Assembly: GCA_963457665.1 (NCBI GenBank)
Contig: OY735233.1
Span: 28,560,121 to 28,624,120, forward strand
DNA from: Thysanoteuthis rhombus
Lineage: Eukaryota; Mollusca; Cephalopoda; Oegopsida; Thysanoteuthidae
DNA: 64,000 nt
Direction of reading: 5' to 3'
The number at the start of each line of letters is the position of its first letter. Within the stretch, counting starts at the first letter, position 1. The notes beneath the pieces are model-generated. The model made no database searches. It worked only from the letters and a program-made list of their open reading frames with translations, and was not told where the DNA came from. The position numbers were made by a program, and so were the translations under genes. Below are positions 1 to 9,499 of this stretch, in pieces.

Positions 1-225
1 TGTTGAAACATCAAAAAACATCACTGGATGCTGGGAATGAGTTCATTATACTTATCTAATTTACTTTTTACTATCAGTTCAATTCTTTTATGTAGTTTTA
101 ATAATTTACAATCATTTCAAAAGAGCTTTGCTACATTGATTTCTAAGCTAAAACTTAACAGTGTATAGTGTCATGAGTTTATATTTATAACGGAATAATC
201 AAATATATATTATTAATGCTATGTA
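1..225 (+). repeat. A monomer, copy of 3415-3639
   Basis: This A copy shares three rare states with the A at 3416: ggatgctggg, aaacttaacag, and a 4-bp loss giving ataacggaat instead of ataacttggaat. The offset is 3,414 bp. The shared rare states show that this fragment and 3415-3639 are recent copies of one sequence. The match stops at the poly-A run that follows, where the left and right flanks come from different places. Confidence 0.85.
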
Positions 226-238
226 AAAAAAAAAAAAA
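222..238 (+). other. Deletion junction inside a poly-A run
   Basis: After atgt comes a run of 14 A residues and then gctttacaaac. In normal dimers A ends atgt plus 6-8 A and ctt, and B carries tttaaaaacagctttac or tttgaaaacagctttac about 120 bp later. Here the end of A is fused directly to the middle of B, so the first part of B is missing and the step from A to A is only 349 bp. A-tract to A-tract slippage or recombination is the simplest explanation. The sequence to the right matches 2241 onward (offset 2,000), while the sequence to the left matches 3415 onward. Confidence 0.82.
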
Positions 239-730
239 GCTTTACAAACATTGATTTTCAAGCTGAAAATGCACATTGTGTAGTGTTATAAGTTTACATT
301 TTACACTTGGAATTATCAAATCTATATTATGAATGCAATGTAAAAAACTTGTTGAAACATCAAAAAACATCACTGGAAGCTGGGAATGAGTTCATTATAC
401 TTATCTAATTTACTTTTTACTATCAGTTCAATTCTTTTATGTAGTTTTAATAATTTACAATCATTTCAAAAGAGCTTTGCTACATTGATTTCTAAGCTAA
501 AACTTCACAGTGTATAGTGTCATGAGTTTATATTTATAACTTGGAATAATCAAATATATATTATTAATGCTATGTAAAAAACTTATGAAACTCATTGAAA
601 CATCACTGAAAGCTGAGAATGAGTCCATGATGCTTATTTGATTTACCTTTCACTAACTGTTCAATTCTGTTATGTAGTTGAAATATAGTAGTATGATTTA
701 AAAACAGCTTTGCAAACATTGATTTTCAAG

Positions 731-736
731 CTTTGA
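731..736 (+). other. Out-of-register B/B2 junction
   Basis: The word gattttcaagct from late in a B monomer continues as ttgaaagctaag, which belongs near the start of a B2 monomer. In ordinary B the continuation is gaaaatgc; in ordinary B2 the preceding word is acatcac. The two sides share only ct at the joint. The A-to-A step is 595 bp instead of 468. The same seam occurs at 2731. Such short homology suggests end joining or template switching rather than in-register unequal crossover. Confidence 0.82.
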
Positions 737-848
737 AAGCTAAGAATGAGATCATGATGTTTATTCAATTTACTTTTTACTGACAGTCCAATTCTGTTAT
801 ATAGTTGAAATATAGTAGTATGATTTAAAAACAGCTTTGCAAACATTG

Positions 849-865
849 ATTTTCAAGCTGAAAAT
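849..865. repeat. 17-bp dyad in B monomers (example copy)
   Basis: The word attttcaagctgaaaat has 7-bp perfect arms (attttca / tgaaaat) around agc. It occurs once in each B monomer with the ordinary state. It is broken in the gctaaaaatg variants (for example near 31.0, 32.87 and 48.8 kb) and in the gctgaagatg variants of 59-63 kb. It could form a small hairpin or bind a symmetric protein; neither is shown by the sequence. Confidence 0.75.
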
Positions 866-945
866 GCACTGTGTATAGTGTTATAAGTTTACATTTCACA
901 CTTGGAATTATCAAGTCTATATTATGAATGCAATGTAAAAAACTT

Positions 946-1180
946 GTTGAAACATCAAAAAACATCACTGGAAGCTGGGAATGAGTTCATTATAATTATT
1001 TAATTTACTTTCTACTATCAGTTCAATTCTTTTACGTAGTTGTAATAATTTACAATGATTTCAAAACATCTTTGCTACATTGATTTCTAAGCTAAAACTT
1101 CACAGTGTATAGTGTCATGAGTTTATATTTATAACTTGGAATAATCAAATATATATTATTAATGCTATGTAAAAAAACTT
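946..1180 (+). repeat. A subtype with tttacgtagttg (CpG-containing)
   Basis: This A copy carries ttttacgtagttg in place of ttttatgtagttg, one of the few recurrent CpG sites in the window. It also has aaaacatctttgc in place of aaaacagctttgc, shared only with the copy at 3886. The acg variant recurs after B2 monomers, for example near 6.79, 11.47, 15.69, 17.57, 23.2, 28.8, 32.1, 34.45, 36.3, 41.5, 43.8, 46.6, 48.05, 51.56, 53.4 and 56.0 kb. B2 followed by A-acg is thus a stable dimer-level linkage. Confidence 0.85.
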
Positions 1181-1975
1181 TTGAAACTCATTAAAACATC
1201 ACTGAAAGCTAAGAATGAGTCCATGATGCTTATTTGATTTACTTTTTACTAACTGTTCAATTCTGTTATGTAGTTGAAATATAGTAGTATGATTTAAAAA
1301 CAGCTTTGCAAACATTGATTTTCAAGCTGAAAATGCACTGTGTATAGTGTTATAAGTTTACATTTCACACTTGGAATTATCAAGTCTATATTATGAATGC
1401 AATGTAAAAAAATTGTTGAAACTTCAAAAAACATCACTGGAAGCTGGGAATGGGTTCATTATACTTATTCAATTTACTTTTCACTATCAGTTCAATTATT
1501 TTATGTAATTGTAATAATTTACAATCATTTCAAAACAGCTTGGCTACATTGATTCCTAAGCTAAAACTTCACAGTGTATAGTGTCATGAGTTTATATTTA
1601 TAACTTGGAATAATCAAATATATATTATTAATGCTATGTAAAAAACTTATGAAACTCATTAAAACATCACTGAAAGCTAAGAATGAGTCCATGATGCTTA
1701 TTTGATTTACTTTTTACTAACTGTTCAATTCTGTTATGTAGTTGAAATATAGTAGTATGATTTAAAAACAGCTTTGCAAACATTGATTTTCAAGCTGAAA
1801 ATGCACTGTGTATAGTGTTATAAGTTTACATTTCACACTTGGAATTATCAAGTCTATATTATGAATGCAATGTAAAAAACTTGTTGAAACATCAAAAAAC
1901 ATCACTGGAAGCTGGGAATGGGTTCATTATACTTATTCAATTTACTTTTCACTATCAGTTCAATTCTGTTATGTA

Positions 1976-1993
1976 ATTGTAATAATTTACAAT
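1976..1993. repeat. 18-bp dyad in A monomers (example copy)
   Basis: The word attgtaataatttacaat has 7-bp perfect arms (attgtaa / ttacaat) around taat. A copies with gtagttgtaataatttac keep 6-bp arms. The gtagttttaataatttac state common at 0-6.4 kb breaks the left arm. It lies at a different place in the monomer from the B dyad, so it arose independently. Confidence 0.75.
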
Positions 1994-2084
1994 CATTTCA
2001 AAACAGCTTTGCTACATTGATTCCTAAGCTAAAACTTCACAGTGTATAGTGTCATGAGTTTATATTTATAACTTGGAATAATCA

Positions 2085-2094
2085 AATATATATT
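2085..2094. repeat. 10-bp AT palindrome in A monomers (example copy)
   Basis: The word aatatatatt is a perfect palindrome near the end of almost every A monomer, and B lacks it (aagtctatatt at the collinear place). Exceptions are acatattatt near 7842 and aatttatatt near 61746. It could be a minor-groove binding or easily unwound site; it is not evidence of a promoter. Confidence 0.6.
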
Positions 2095-2116
2095 ATTAAT
2101 GCTATGTAAAAAACTT

Positions 2117-2350
2117 ATGAAACTCATTAAAACATCACTGAAAGCTAAGAATGAGTCCATGATGCTTATTTGATTTACTTTTTACTAACTGTTCAATTCT
2201 GTTATGTAGTTGAAATATAGTAGTATGATTTGAAAACAGCTTTACAAACATTGATTTTCAAGCTGAAAATGCACATTGTGTAGTGTTATAAGTTTACATT
2301 TTACACTTGGAATTATCAAATCTATATTATGAATGCAATGTAAAAAACTT
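2117..2350 (+). repeat. Representative B monomer (234 bp)
   Basis: B begins atgaaactcattaaaac, continues with gagtccatgatgctt, ctgttcaattctg and gttgaaatatagtagtatg, carries a 17-bp dyad, and ends gaatgcaatgtaaaaaactt. It is collinear with A over its whole length, at an estimated three quarters identity by eye. This copy has the variants tttgaaaacagctttac and cacattgtg, which mark one B subfamily; the other common B state has tttaaaaacagctttgc and cactgtgtatag. B always follows A except at the irregular junctions listed separately. Confidence 0.92.
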
Positions 2351-2730
2351 GTTGAAACATCAAAAAACATCACTGGAAGCTGGGAATGAGTTCATTATAC
2401 TTATCTAATTTACTTTTTACTATCAGTTCAATTCTTTTATGTAGTTTTAATAATTTACAATCATTTCAAAAGAGCTTTGCTACATTGATTTCTAAGCTAA
2501 AACTTCACAGTGTATAGTGTCATGAGTTTATATTTATAACTTGGAATAATCAAATATATATTATTAATGCTATGTAAAAAACTTATGAAACTCATTGAAA
2601 CATCACTGAAAGCTGAGAATGAGTCCATGATGCTTATTTGATTTACCTTTCACTAACTGTTCAATTCTGTTATGTAGTTGAAATATAGTAGTATGATTTA
2701 AAAACAGCTTTGCAAACATTGATTTTCAAG

Positions 2731-2945
2731 CTTTGAAAGCTAAGAATGAGATCATGATGTTTATTCAATTTACTTTTTACTGACAGTCCAATTCTGTTAT
2801 ATAGTTGAAATATAGTAGTATGATTTAAAAACAGCTTTGCAAACATTGATTTTCAAGCTGAAAATGCACTGTGTATAGTGTTATAAGTTTACATTTCACA
2901 CTTGGAATTATCAAGTCTATATTATGAATGCAATGTAAAAAACTT
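2731..2945 (+). repeat. Start of the 2,000-bp unit, aborted copy
   Basis: This 215-bp B2 body repeats 731-945 and 3671-3885. At 2946 the sequence departs from the unit: the next A is the attcttcc subtype rather than A-acg. It marks where a tandem copy was cut short by a later exchange. Confidence 0.8.
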
Positions 2946-3670
2946 GTTGAAACATCAAAAAACATCACTGGAAGCTGGGAATGAGTTCATTATACTTATT
3001 CAATTTACTTTTCACTATCAGTTAAATTCTTCCATGTAATTGTAATAATTTACAATCATTTCAAAACAGCTTTGCTACATTGATTTTTAAGCTAAAACTT
3101 TACAGTGTATAGTGTCATGAGTTTATATTTATAACTTGGAATAATCAAATATATATTATTAATGCTATGTAAAAAACTTATGAAACTCATTAAAACATCA
3201 CTGAAAGCTAAGAATGAGTCCATGATGCTTTTTTGATTTACTTTTTACTAACTGTTCAATTCTGTTATGTAGTTGAAATATAGTAGTATGATTTAAAAAC
3301 AGCTTTACAAACATTGATTTTAAAGCTGAAAATGCACATTGTGTATAGTGTTATAAGTTTACATTTTACACTTGGAATTATCAAATCTATATTATGAATA
3401 TAATGTAAAAAACTTGTTGAAACATCAAAAAACATCACTGGATGCTGGGAATGAGTTCATTATACTTATCTAATTTACTTTTTACTATCAGTTCAATTCT
3501 TTTATGTAGTTTTAATAATTTACAATCATTTCAAAAGAGCTTTGCTACATTGATTTCTAAGCTAAAACTTAACAGTGTATAGTGTCATGAGTTTATATTT
3601 ATAACGGAATAATCAAATATATATTATTAATGCTATGTAAAAAAAACTTATGAAACTCATTAAAACATCA
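2946..3670 (+). repeat. Linker block, A-attcttcc then A-aacag
   Basis: This block holds the A at 2946, a B with gcttttttgattt and cacattgtgtatagtg, the A at 3416 with ggatgctggg and ataacgg, and the first 21 bp of a B2. It corresponds to 5760-6484 at an offset of about 2,814 bp. The two differ at several sites, including ggatgc/ggaagc, ataacgg/ataacttgg and aaacatc/aaacttc. Confidence 0.75.
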
Positions 3671-3885
3671 CTTTGAAAGCTAAGAATGAGATCATGATGT
3701 TTATTCAATTTACTTTTTACTGACAGTCCAATTCTGTTATATAGTTGAAATATAGTAGTATGATTTAAAAACAGCTTTGCAAACATTGATTTTCAAGCTG
3801 AAAATGCACTGTGTATAGTGTTATAAGTTTACATTTCACAGTTGGAATTATCAAGTCTATATTATGAATGCAATGTAAAAAACTT
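3650..3885 (+). repeat. Representative B2 subtype monomer (236 bp)
   Basis: B2 differs from ordinary B by a 2-bp insertion near the start (cactttgaaag instead of cactgaaag), by gagatcatgatgttt instead of gagtccatgatgctt, and often by acagtccaattctg. The preceding A usually ends in eight A residues rather than six. Full or partial B2 copies start near 3.66, 6.48, 11.16, 15.38, 17.26, 20.54, 22.90, 27.11, 28.52, 31.80, 34.15, 36.02, 41.17, 43.52, 46.33, 47.74, 50.31, 51.26, 53.13, 55.71, 57.81, 58.52 and 62.73 kb. It is therefore a useful landmark for higher-order repeats. Confidence 0.88.
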
Positions 3886-5670
3886 GTTGAAACATCAAAA
3901 AACATCACTGGAAGCTGGGAATGAGTTCATTATAATTATTTAATTTACTTTCTACTATCAGTTCAATTCTTTTACGTAGTTGTAATAATTTACAATGATT
4001 TCAAAACATCTTTGCTACATTGATTTCTAAGCTAAAACTTCACAGTGTATAGTGTCATGAGTTTATATTTATAACTTGGAATAATCAAATATATATTATT
4101 AATGCTATGTAAAAAAACTTTTGAAACTCATTAAAACATCACTGAAAGCTAAGAATGAGTCCATGATGCTTATTTGATTTACTTTTTACTAACTGTTCAA
4201 TTCTGTTATGTAGTTGAAATATAGTAGTATGATTTAAAAACAGCTTTGCAAACATTGATTTTCAAGCTGAAAATGCACTGTGTATAGTGTTATAAGTTTA
4301 CATTTCACACTTGGAATTATCAAGTCTATATTATGAATGCAATGTAAAAAAATTGTTGAAACTTCAAAAAACATCACTGGAAGCTGGGAATGGGTTCATT
4401 ATACTTATTCAATTTACTTTTCACTATCAGTTCAATTATTTTATGTAATTGTAATAATTTACAATCATTTCAAAACAGCTTGGCTACATTGATTCCTAAG
4501 CTAAAACTTCACAGTGTATAGTGTCATGAGTTTATATTTATAACTTGGAATAATCAAATATATATTATTAATGCTATGTAAAAAACTTATGAAACTCATT
4601 AAAACATCACTGAAAGCTAAGAATGAGTCCATGATGCTTATTTGATTTACTTTTTACTAACTGTTCAATTCTGTTATGTAGTTGAAATATAGTAGTATGA
4701 TTTAAAAACAGCTTTGCAAACATTGATTTTCAAGCTGAAAATGCACTGTGTATAGTGTTATAAGTTTACATTTCACACTTGGAATTATCAAGTCTATATT
4801 ATGAATGCAATGTAAAAAACTTGTTGAAACATCAAAAAACATCACTGGAAGCTGGGAATGGGTTCATTATACTTATTCAATTTACTTTTCACTATCAGTT
4901 CAATTCTGTTATGTAATTGTAATAATTTACAATCATTTCAAAACAGCTTTGCTACATTGATTCCTAAGCTAAAACTTCACAGTGTATAGTGTCATGAGTT
5001 TATATTTATAACTTGGAATAATCAAATATATATTATTAATGCTATGTAAAAAACTTATGAAACTCATTAAAACATCACTGAAAGCTAAGAATGAGTCCAT
5101 GATGCTTATTTGATTTACTTTTTACTAACTGTTCAATTCTGTTATGTAGTTGAAATATAGTAGTATGATTTGAAAACAGCTTTACAAACATTGATTTTCA
5201 AGCTGAAAATGCACATTGTGTAGTGTTATAAGTTTACATTTTACACTTGGAATTATCAAATCTATATTATGAATGCAATGTAAAAAACTTGTTGAAACAT
5301 CAAAAAACATCACTGGAAGCTGGGAATGAGTTCATTATACTTATCTAATTTACTTTTTACTATCAGTTCAATTCTTTTATGTAGTTTTAATAATTTACAA
5401 TCATTTCAAAAGAGCTTTGCTACATTGATTTCTAAGCTAAAACTTCACAGTGTATAGTGTCATGAGTTTATATTTATAACTTGGAATAATCAAATATATA
5501 TTATTAATGCTATGTAAAAAACTTATGAAACTCATTGAAACATCACTGAAAGCTGAGAATGAGTCCATGATGCTTATTTGATTTACCTTTCACTAACTGT
5601 TCAATTCTGTTATGTAGTTGAAATATAGTAGTATGATTTAAAAACAGCTTTGCAAACATTGATTTTCAAG
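3671..5670 (+). repeat. 2,000-bp higher-order unit, copy 2
   Basis: This stretch matches 731-2730 at an offset of 2,940 bp with a single visible mismatch at 3841. It contains the A monomers at 3886, 4355, 4823 and 5291. Unlike copy 1, it is not followed by the truncated-B seam: at 5671 the B monomer continues normally with ctgaaaatgcactgtgtg. This copy may therefore show the arrangement that existed before the seam formed. Confidence 0.85.
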
Positions 5671-6701
5671 CTGAAAATGCACTGTGTGTAGTGTTATAAG
5701 TTTACATTTTACACTTGGAATTATCAAATCTATATCATGAATGCAATGTAAAAAAACTTGTTGAAACTTCAAAAAACATCACTGGAAGCTGGGAATGGGT
5801 TCATTATACTTATTCAATTTACTTTTCACTATCAGTTAAATTCTTCCATGTAATTGTAATAATTTACAATCATTTCAAAACAGCTTTGCTACATTGATTT
5901 TTAAGCTAAAACTTTACAGTGTATAGTGTCATGAGTTTATATTTATAACTTGGAATAATCAAATATATATTATTAATGCTATGTAAAAAACTTATGAAAC
6001 TCATTAAAACATCACTGAAAGCTAAGAATGAGTCCATGATGCTTTTTTGATTTACTTTTTACTAACTGTTCAATTCTGTTATGTAGTTGAAATATAGTAG
6101 TATGATTTAAAAACAGCTTTACAAACATTGATTTTAAAGCTGAAAATGCACATTGTGTATAGTGTTATAAGTTTACATTTTACACTTGGAATTATCAAAT
6201 CTATATTATGAATATAATGTAAAAAACTTGTTGAAACATCAAAAAACATCACTGGAAGCTGGGAATGAGTTCATTATACTTATCTAATTTACTTTTTACT
6301 ATCAGTTCAATTCTTTTATGTAGTTTTAATAATTTACAATCATTTCAAAAGAGCTTTGCTACATTGATTTCTAAGCTAAAACTTAACAGTGTATAGTGTC
6401 ATGAGTTTATATTTATAACTTGGAATAATCAAATATATATTATTAATGCTATGTAAAAAAAACTTATGAAACTCATTAAAACATCACTTTGAAAGCTAAG
6501 AATGAGATCATGATGTTTATTCAATTTACTTTTTACTGACAGTCCAATTCTGTTATATAGTTGAAATATAGTAGTATGATTTAAAAACAGCTTTGCAAAC
6601 ATTGATTTTCAAGCTGAAAATGCACTGTGTATAGTGTTATAAGTTTACATTTCACACTTGGAATTATCAAGTCTATATTATGAATGCAATGTAAAAAACT
6701 T
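5671..6701 (+). repeat. End of a 6-dimer unit
   Basis: After the 2,000-bp unit the array continues with the rest of a B (actgtgtgtagtg), the A-attcttcc copy at 5760, an A with aaacttaacag at 6230 and a B2 near 6464-6701. With 3886-5670 this makes a 6-dimer cycle of 2,816 bp before the A-acg subtype reappears at 6702. A ctatatcatgaatg variant at about 5731 is private to this copy. Confidence 0.75.
5760..5993 (+). repeat. A subtype with gttaaattcttccatg
   Basis: This A copy has cagttaaattcttccatg where most A copies have cagttcaattcttttatg. The same combination recurs at about 3.0, 11.9, 16.1, 18.0, 20.8, 23.6, 27.4, 29.3, 32.6, 34.9, 40.1, 44.3, 47.1, 52.5 and 54.4 kb. The four linked changes mark descent from one variant monomer. 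In most places it lies one or two dimers after a B2 monomer, which makes B2 plus this A a recurrent block signature. Confidence 0.85.
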
Positions 6702-7809
6702 GTTGAAACATCAAAAAACATCACTGGAAGCTGGGAATGAGTTCATTATAATTATTTAATTTACTTTCTACTATCAGTTCAATTCTTTTACGTAGTTGTA
6801 ATAATTTACAATGATTTCAAAACAGCTTTGCTACATTGATTTCTAAGCTAAAACTTCACAGTGTATAGTGTCATGAGTTTATATTTATAACTTGGAATAA
6901 TCAAATATATATTATTAATGCTATGTAAAAAACTTATGAAACTCATTGAAACATCACTGAAAGCTGAGAATGAGTCCATGATGCTTATTTGACTTACCTT
7001 TCACTAACTGTTCAATTCTGTTATGTAGTTGAAATATAGTAGTATGATTTAAAAACAGCTTTGCAAACATTGATTTTCAAGCTGAAAATGCACTGTGTAT
7101 AGTGTTATAAGTTTACATTTCATACTTGGAATTATCAAGTCTATATTATGAATGCAATGTAAAAAAATTGTTGAAACTTCAAAAAACATCACTGGAAGCT
7201 GGGAATGGGTTCATTATACTCATTCAATTTACTTTTCACTATCAGTTCAATTCTTTTATGTAATTGTAATAATTTACAATCATTTCAAAACAGCTTTGCT
7301 ACATTGATTTCTAAGCTAAAACTTCACAGTGTATAGTGTCATGAGTTTATATTTATAACTTGGAATAATCAAATATATATTATTAATGCTATGTAAAAAA
7401 CTTATGAAACTCATTAAAACATCACTGAAAGCTGAGAATGAGTCCATGATGCTTATTTGATTTACCTTTCACTAACTGTTCAATTCTGTTATGTAGTTGA
7501 AATATAGTAGTATGATTTAAAAACAGCTTTGCAAACATTGATTTTCAAGCTGAAAATGCACTGTGTATAGTGTTATAAGTTTACATTTCGTACTTGGAAT
7601 TATCAAGTCTATATTATGAATGCAATGTAAAAAAATTGTTGAAACTTCAAAAAACATCACTGGAAGCTGGGAATGAGTTCATTATACTTATTCAATTTAC
7701 TTTTCACTATCAGTTCAATTATTTTATGTAATTGTAATAATTTACAATCATTTCAAAACAGCTTGGCTACATTGATTCCTAAGCTAAAATTTCACAGTGT
7801 ATAGTGTCA
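6702..7809 (+). repeat. Irregular dimers beginning a third cycle
   Basis: The A at 6702 has the actttctactatcag and tttacgtag states of the A copies at 946 and 3886, so it begins a third cycle. The following B then carries a gagaatgag/acctttcac state, and A copies at 7170 and 7638 both resemble the aattgttgaaacttc type at 4355. Private variants include ttgacttacc near 6990, tactcattc near 7219, and catacttgg near 7131. The order of subtypes breaks from the earlier cycles here. Confidence 0.7.
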
Positions 7810-8990
7810 TGAGTTTATATTTATAACTTGGAATAATCAAATACATATTATTAATGCTATGTAAAAAACTTATGAAACTCATTAAAACATCACTGAAAGC
7901 TAAGAATGAGTCCATGATGCTTATTTGATTTACTTTTTACTAACTGTTCAATTCTGTTATGTAGTTGAAATATAGTAGTATGATTTAAAAACAGCTTTGC
8001 AAACATTGATTTTCAAGCTGAAAATGCACTGTGTATAGTGTTATAAGTTTACATTTCACACTTGGAATTATCAAGTCTATATTATGAATGCAATGTAAAA
8101 AACTTGTTGAAACATCAAAAACATCACTGGAAGCTGGGAATGGGTTCATTATACTTATTCAATTTACTTTTCACTATCAGTTCAATTCTTTTATGTAATT
8201 GTAATAATTTACAATCATTTCAAAACAGCTTTGCTACATTGATTCCTAAGCTAAAACTTCACAGTGTATAGTGTCATGAGTTTATATTTATAACTTGGAA
8301 TAATCAAATATATATTATTAATGCTATGTAAAAAACTTATGAAACTCATTAAAACATCACTGAAAGCTAAGAATGAGTCCATGATGCTTATTTGATTTAC
8401 TTTTTACTAACTGTTCAATTCTGTTATGTAGTTGAAATATAGTAGTATGATTTAAAAACAGCTTTGCAAACATTGATTTTCAAGCTGAAAATGCACTGTG
8501 TATAGTGTTATAAGTTTACATTTCACACTTGGAATTATCAAGTCTATATTATGAATGCAATGTAAAAAACTTGTTGAAACATCAAAAAACATCACTGGAA
8601 GCTGGGAATGGGTTCATTATACTTATTCAATTTACTTTTCACTATCAGTTCAATTCTTTTATGTAATTGTAATAATTTACAATCATTTCAAAACAGCTTT
8701 GCTACATTGATTCCTAAGCTAAAACTTCACAGTGTATAGTGTCATGAGTTTATATTTATAACTTGGAATAATCAAATATATATTATTAATGCTATGTAAA
8801 AAACTTATGAAACTCATTAAAACATCACTGAAAGCTAAGAATGAGTCCATGATGCTTATTTGATTTACTTTTTACTAACTGTTCAATTCTGTTATGTAGT
8901 TGAAATATAGTAGTATGATTTAAAAACAGCTTTACAAACATTGATTTTCAAGCTGAAAATGTACATTGTGTAGTGTTATAAGTTTACATT
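7810..8990 (+). repeat. Block duplicated at 12494-13674 (offset 4,684)
   Basis: These 2.5 dimers share a rare one-base loss, catcaaaaacatc (five A instead of six) at about 8117 and 12801, with 12494-13674. The loss happens to open a 69-codon frame at 8062 and 12746; this is an accident of the repeat, not a gene. A private gaaaatgtacattg occurs near 8961. The offset is ten dimers. Confidence 0.8.
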
Positions 8991-9499
8991 TTACACTTGG
9001 AATTATCAAATCTATATTATGAATGCAATGTAAAAAACTTGTTGAAACATCAAAAAACATCACTGGAAGCTGGGAATGAGTTCATTATAATTATTTAATT
9101 TACTTTTTACTATCAGTTCAATTCTTTTATGTAGTTGTAATAATTTACAATGATTTCAAAAAAGCTTTGCTACATTGATTTCTAAGCTAAAACTTCACAG
9201 TGTATAGTGTCATGTGTTTATATTTATAACTTGGAATAATCAAATATATATTATTAATGCTATGTAAAAAACTTATGAAACTCATTAAAACATCACTGAA
9301 AGCTGAGAATGAGTCCATGATGCTTATTTGATTTACCTTTCACTAACTGTTCAATTCTGTTATGTAGTTGAAATATAGTAGTATGATTTAAAAACAGCTT
9401 TGCAAACATTGATTTTCAAGCTGAAAATGCACTGTGTATAGTGTTATAAGTTTACATTTCACACTTGGAATTATCAAGTCTATATTATGAATGCAATGT

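Larger units (their letters stand above)
241..945 (+). repeat. 705-bp copy of 2241-2945
   Basis: Read line against line at an offset of exactly 2,000 bp, this stretch and 2241-2945 show no difference that I can see. Both include the truncated B and its junction to a B2 body at 731 and 2731. Identity ends at 946, where this copy continues into the A-acg subtype and the other into the attcttcc subtype. Confidence 0.85.
1883..2116 (+). repeat. Representative A monomer (234 bp)
   Basis: This copy is taken as the type A monomer. It begins gttgaaacatc, has the block ctggaagctggg, an AT-rich dyad around base 1984, the segment ttgattcctaagctaaaac, the words cacagtgtatagtgtcatg, a palindrome aatatatatt, and ends in a six-A run followed by ctt. 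The chosen start is arbitrary, because a tandem repeat has no natural edge. A differs from B throughout, but they share collinear words such as agctttg, gttcaattct, gtgtatagtgt, cttggaat and the terminal atgtaaaaaactt, so the two are diverged copies of one ancestral monomer. No protein or RNA product is indicated. Confidence 0.93.
731..2730 (+). repeat. 2,000-bp higher-order unit, copy 1
   Basis: The unit begins inside a B2 monomer (ctttgaaagc) and ends inside a B monomer (gattttcaag). It contains A monomers at 946, 1415, 1883 and 2351. Compared with 3671-5670 (offset 2,940), it appears identical apart from one base, c at 901 against g at 3841. It is followed at 2731 by the first 215 bp of the same unit, so the truncated-B/B2 joint is the seam of a tandem duplication with a 2,000-bp period, which is not a whole number of dimers. 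Confidence 0.85.

Noticed and set aside
2085..2094. TATA-like promoter words (tatatatt, tataac) in each A monomer
   Set aside because: They are expected by chance in 75% AT sequence and no transcript unit follows. Satellite transcription cannot be judged from sequence.
5715..5897. 60-codon plus-strand open frame
   Set aside because: It lies across a B end and an A monomer and is open only because of a local seven-A run and the attcttcc variant. Sister dimers are interrupted, and there is no protein-like feature.
8062..8271. 69-codon plus-strand frame, repeated at 12746-12955
   Set aside because: The two are identical because the DNA block is duplicated; the frame depends on a one-base loss in an A-run. 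Other copies of the same dimer are closed, so no coding constraint is visible.
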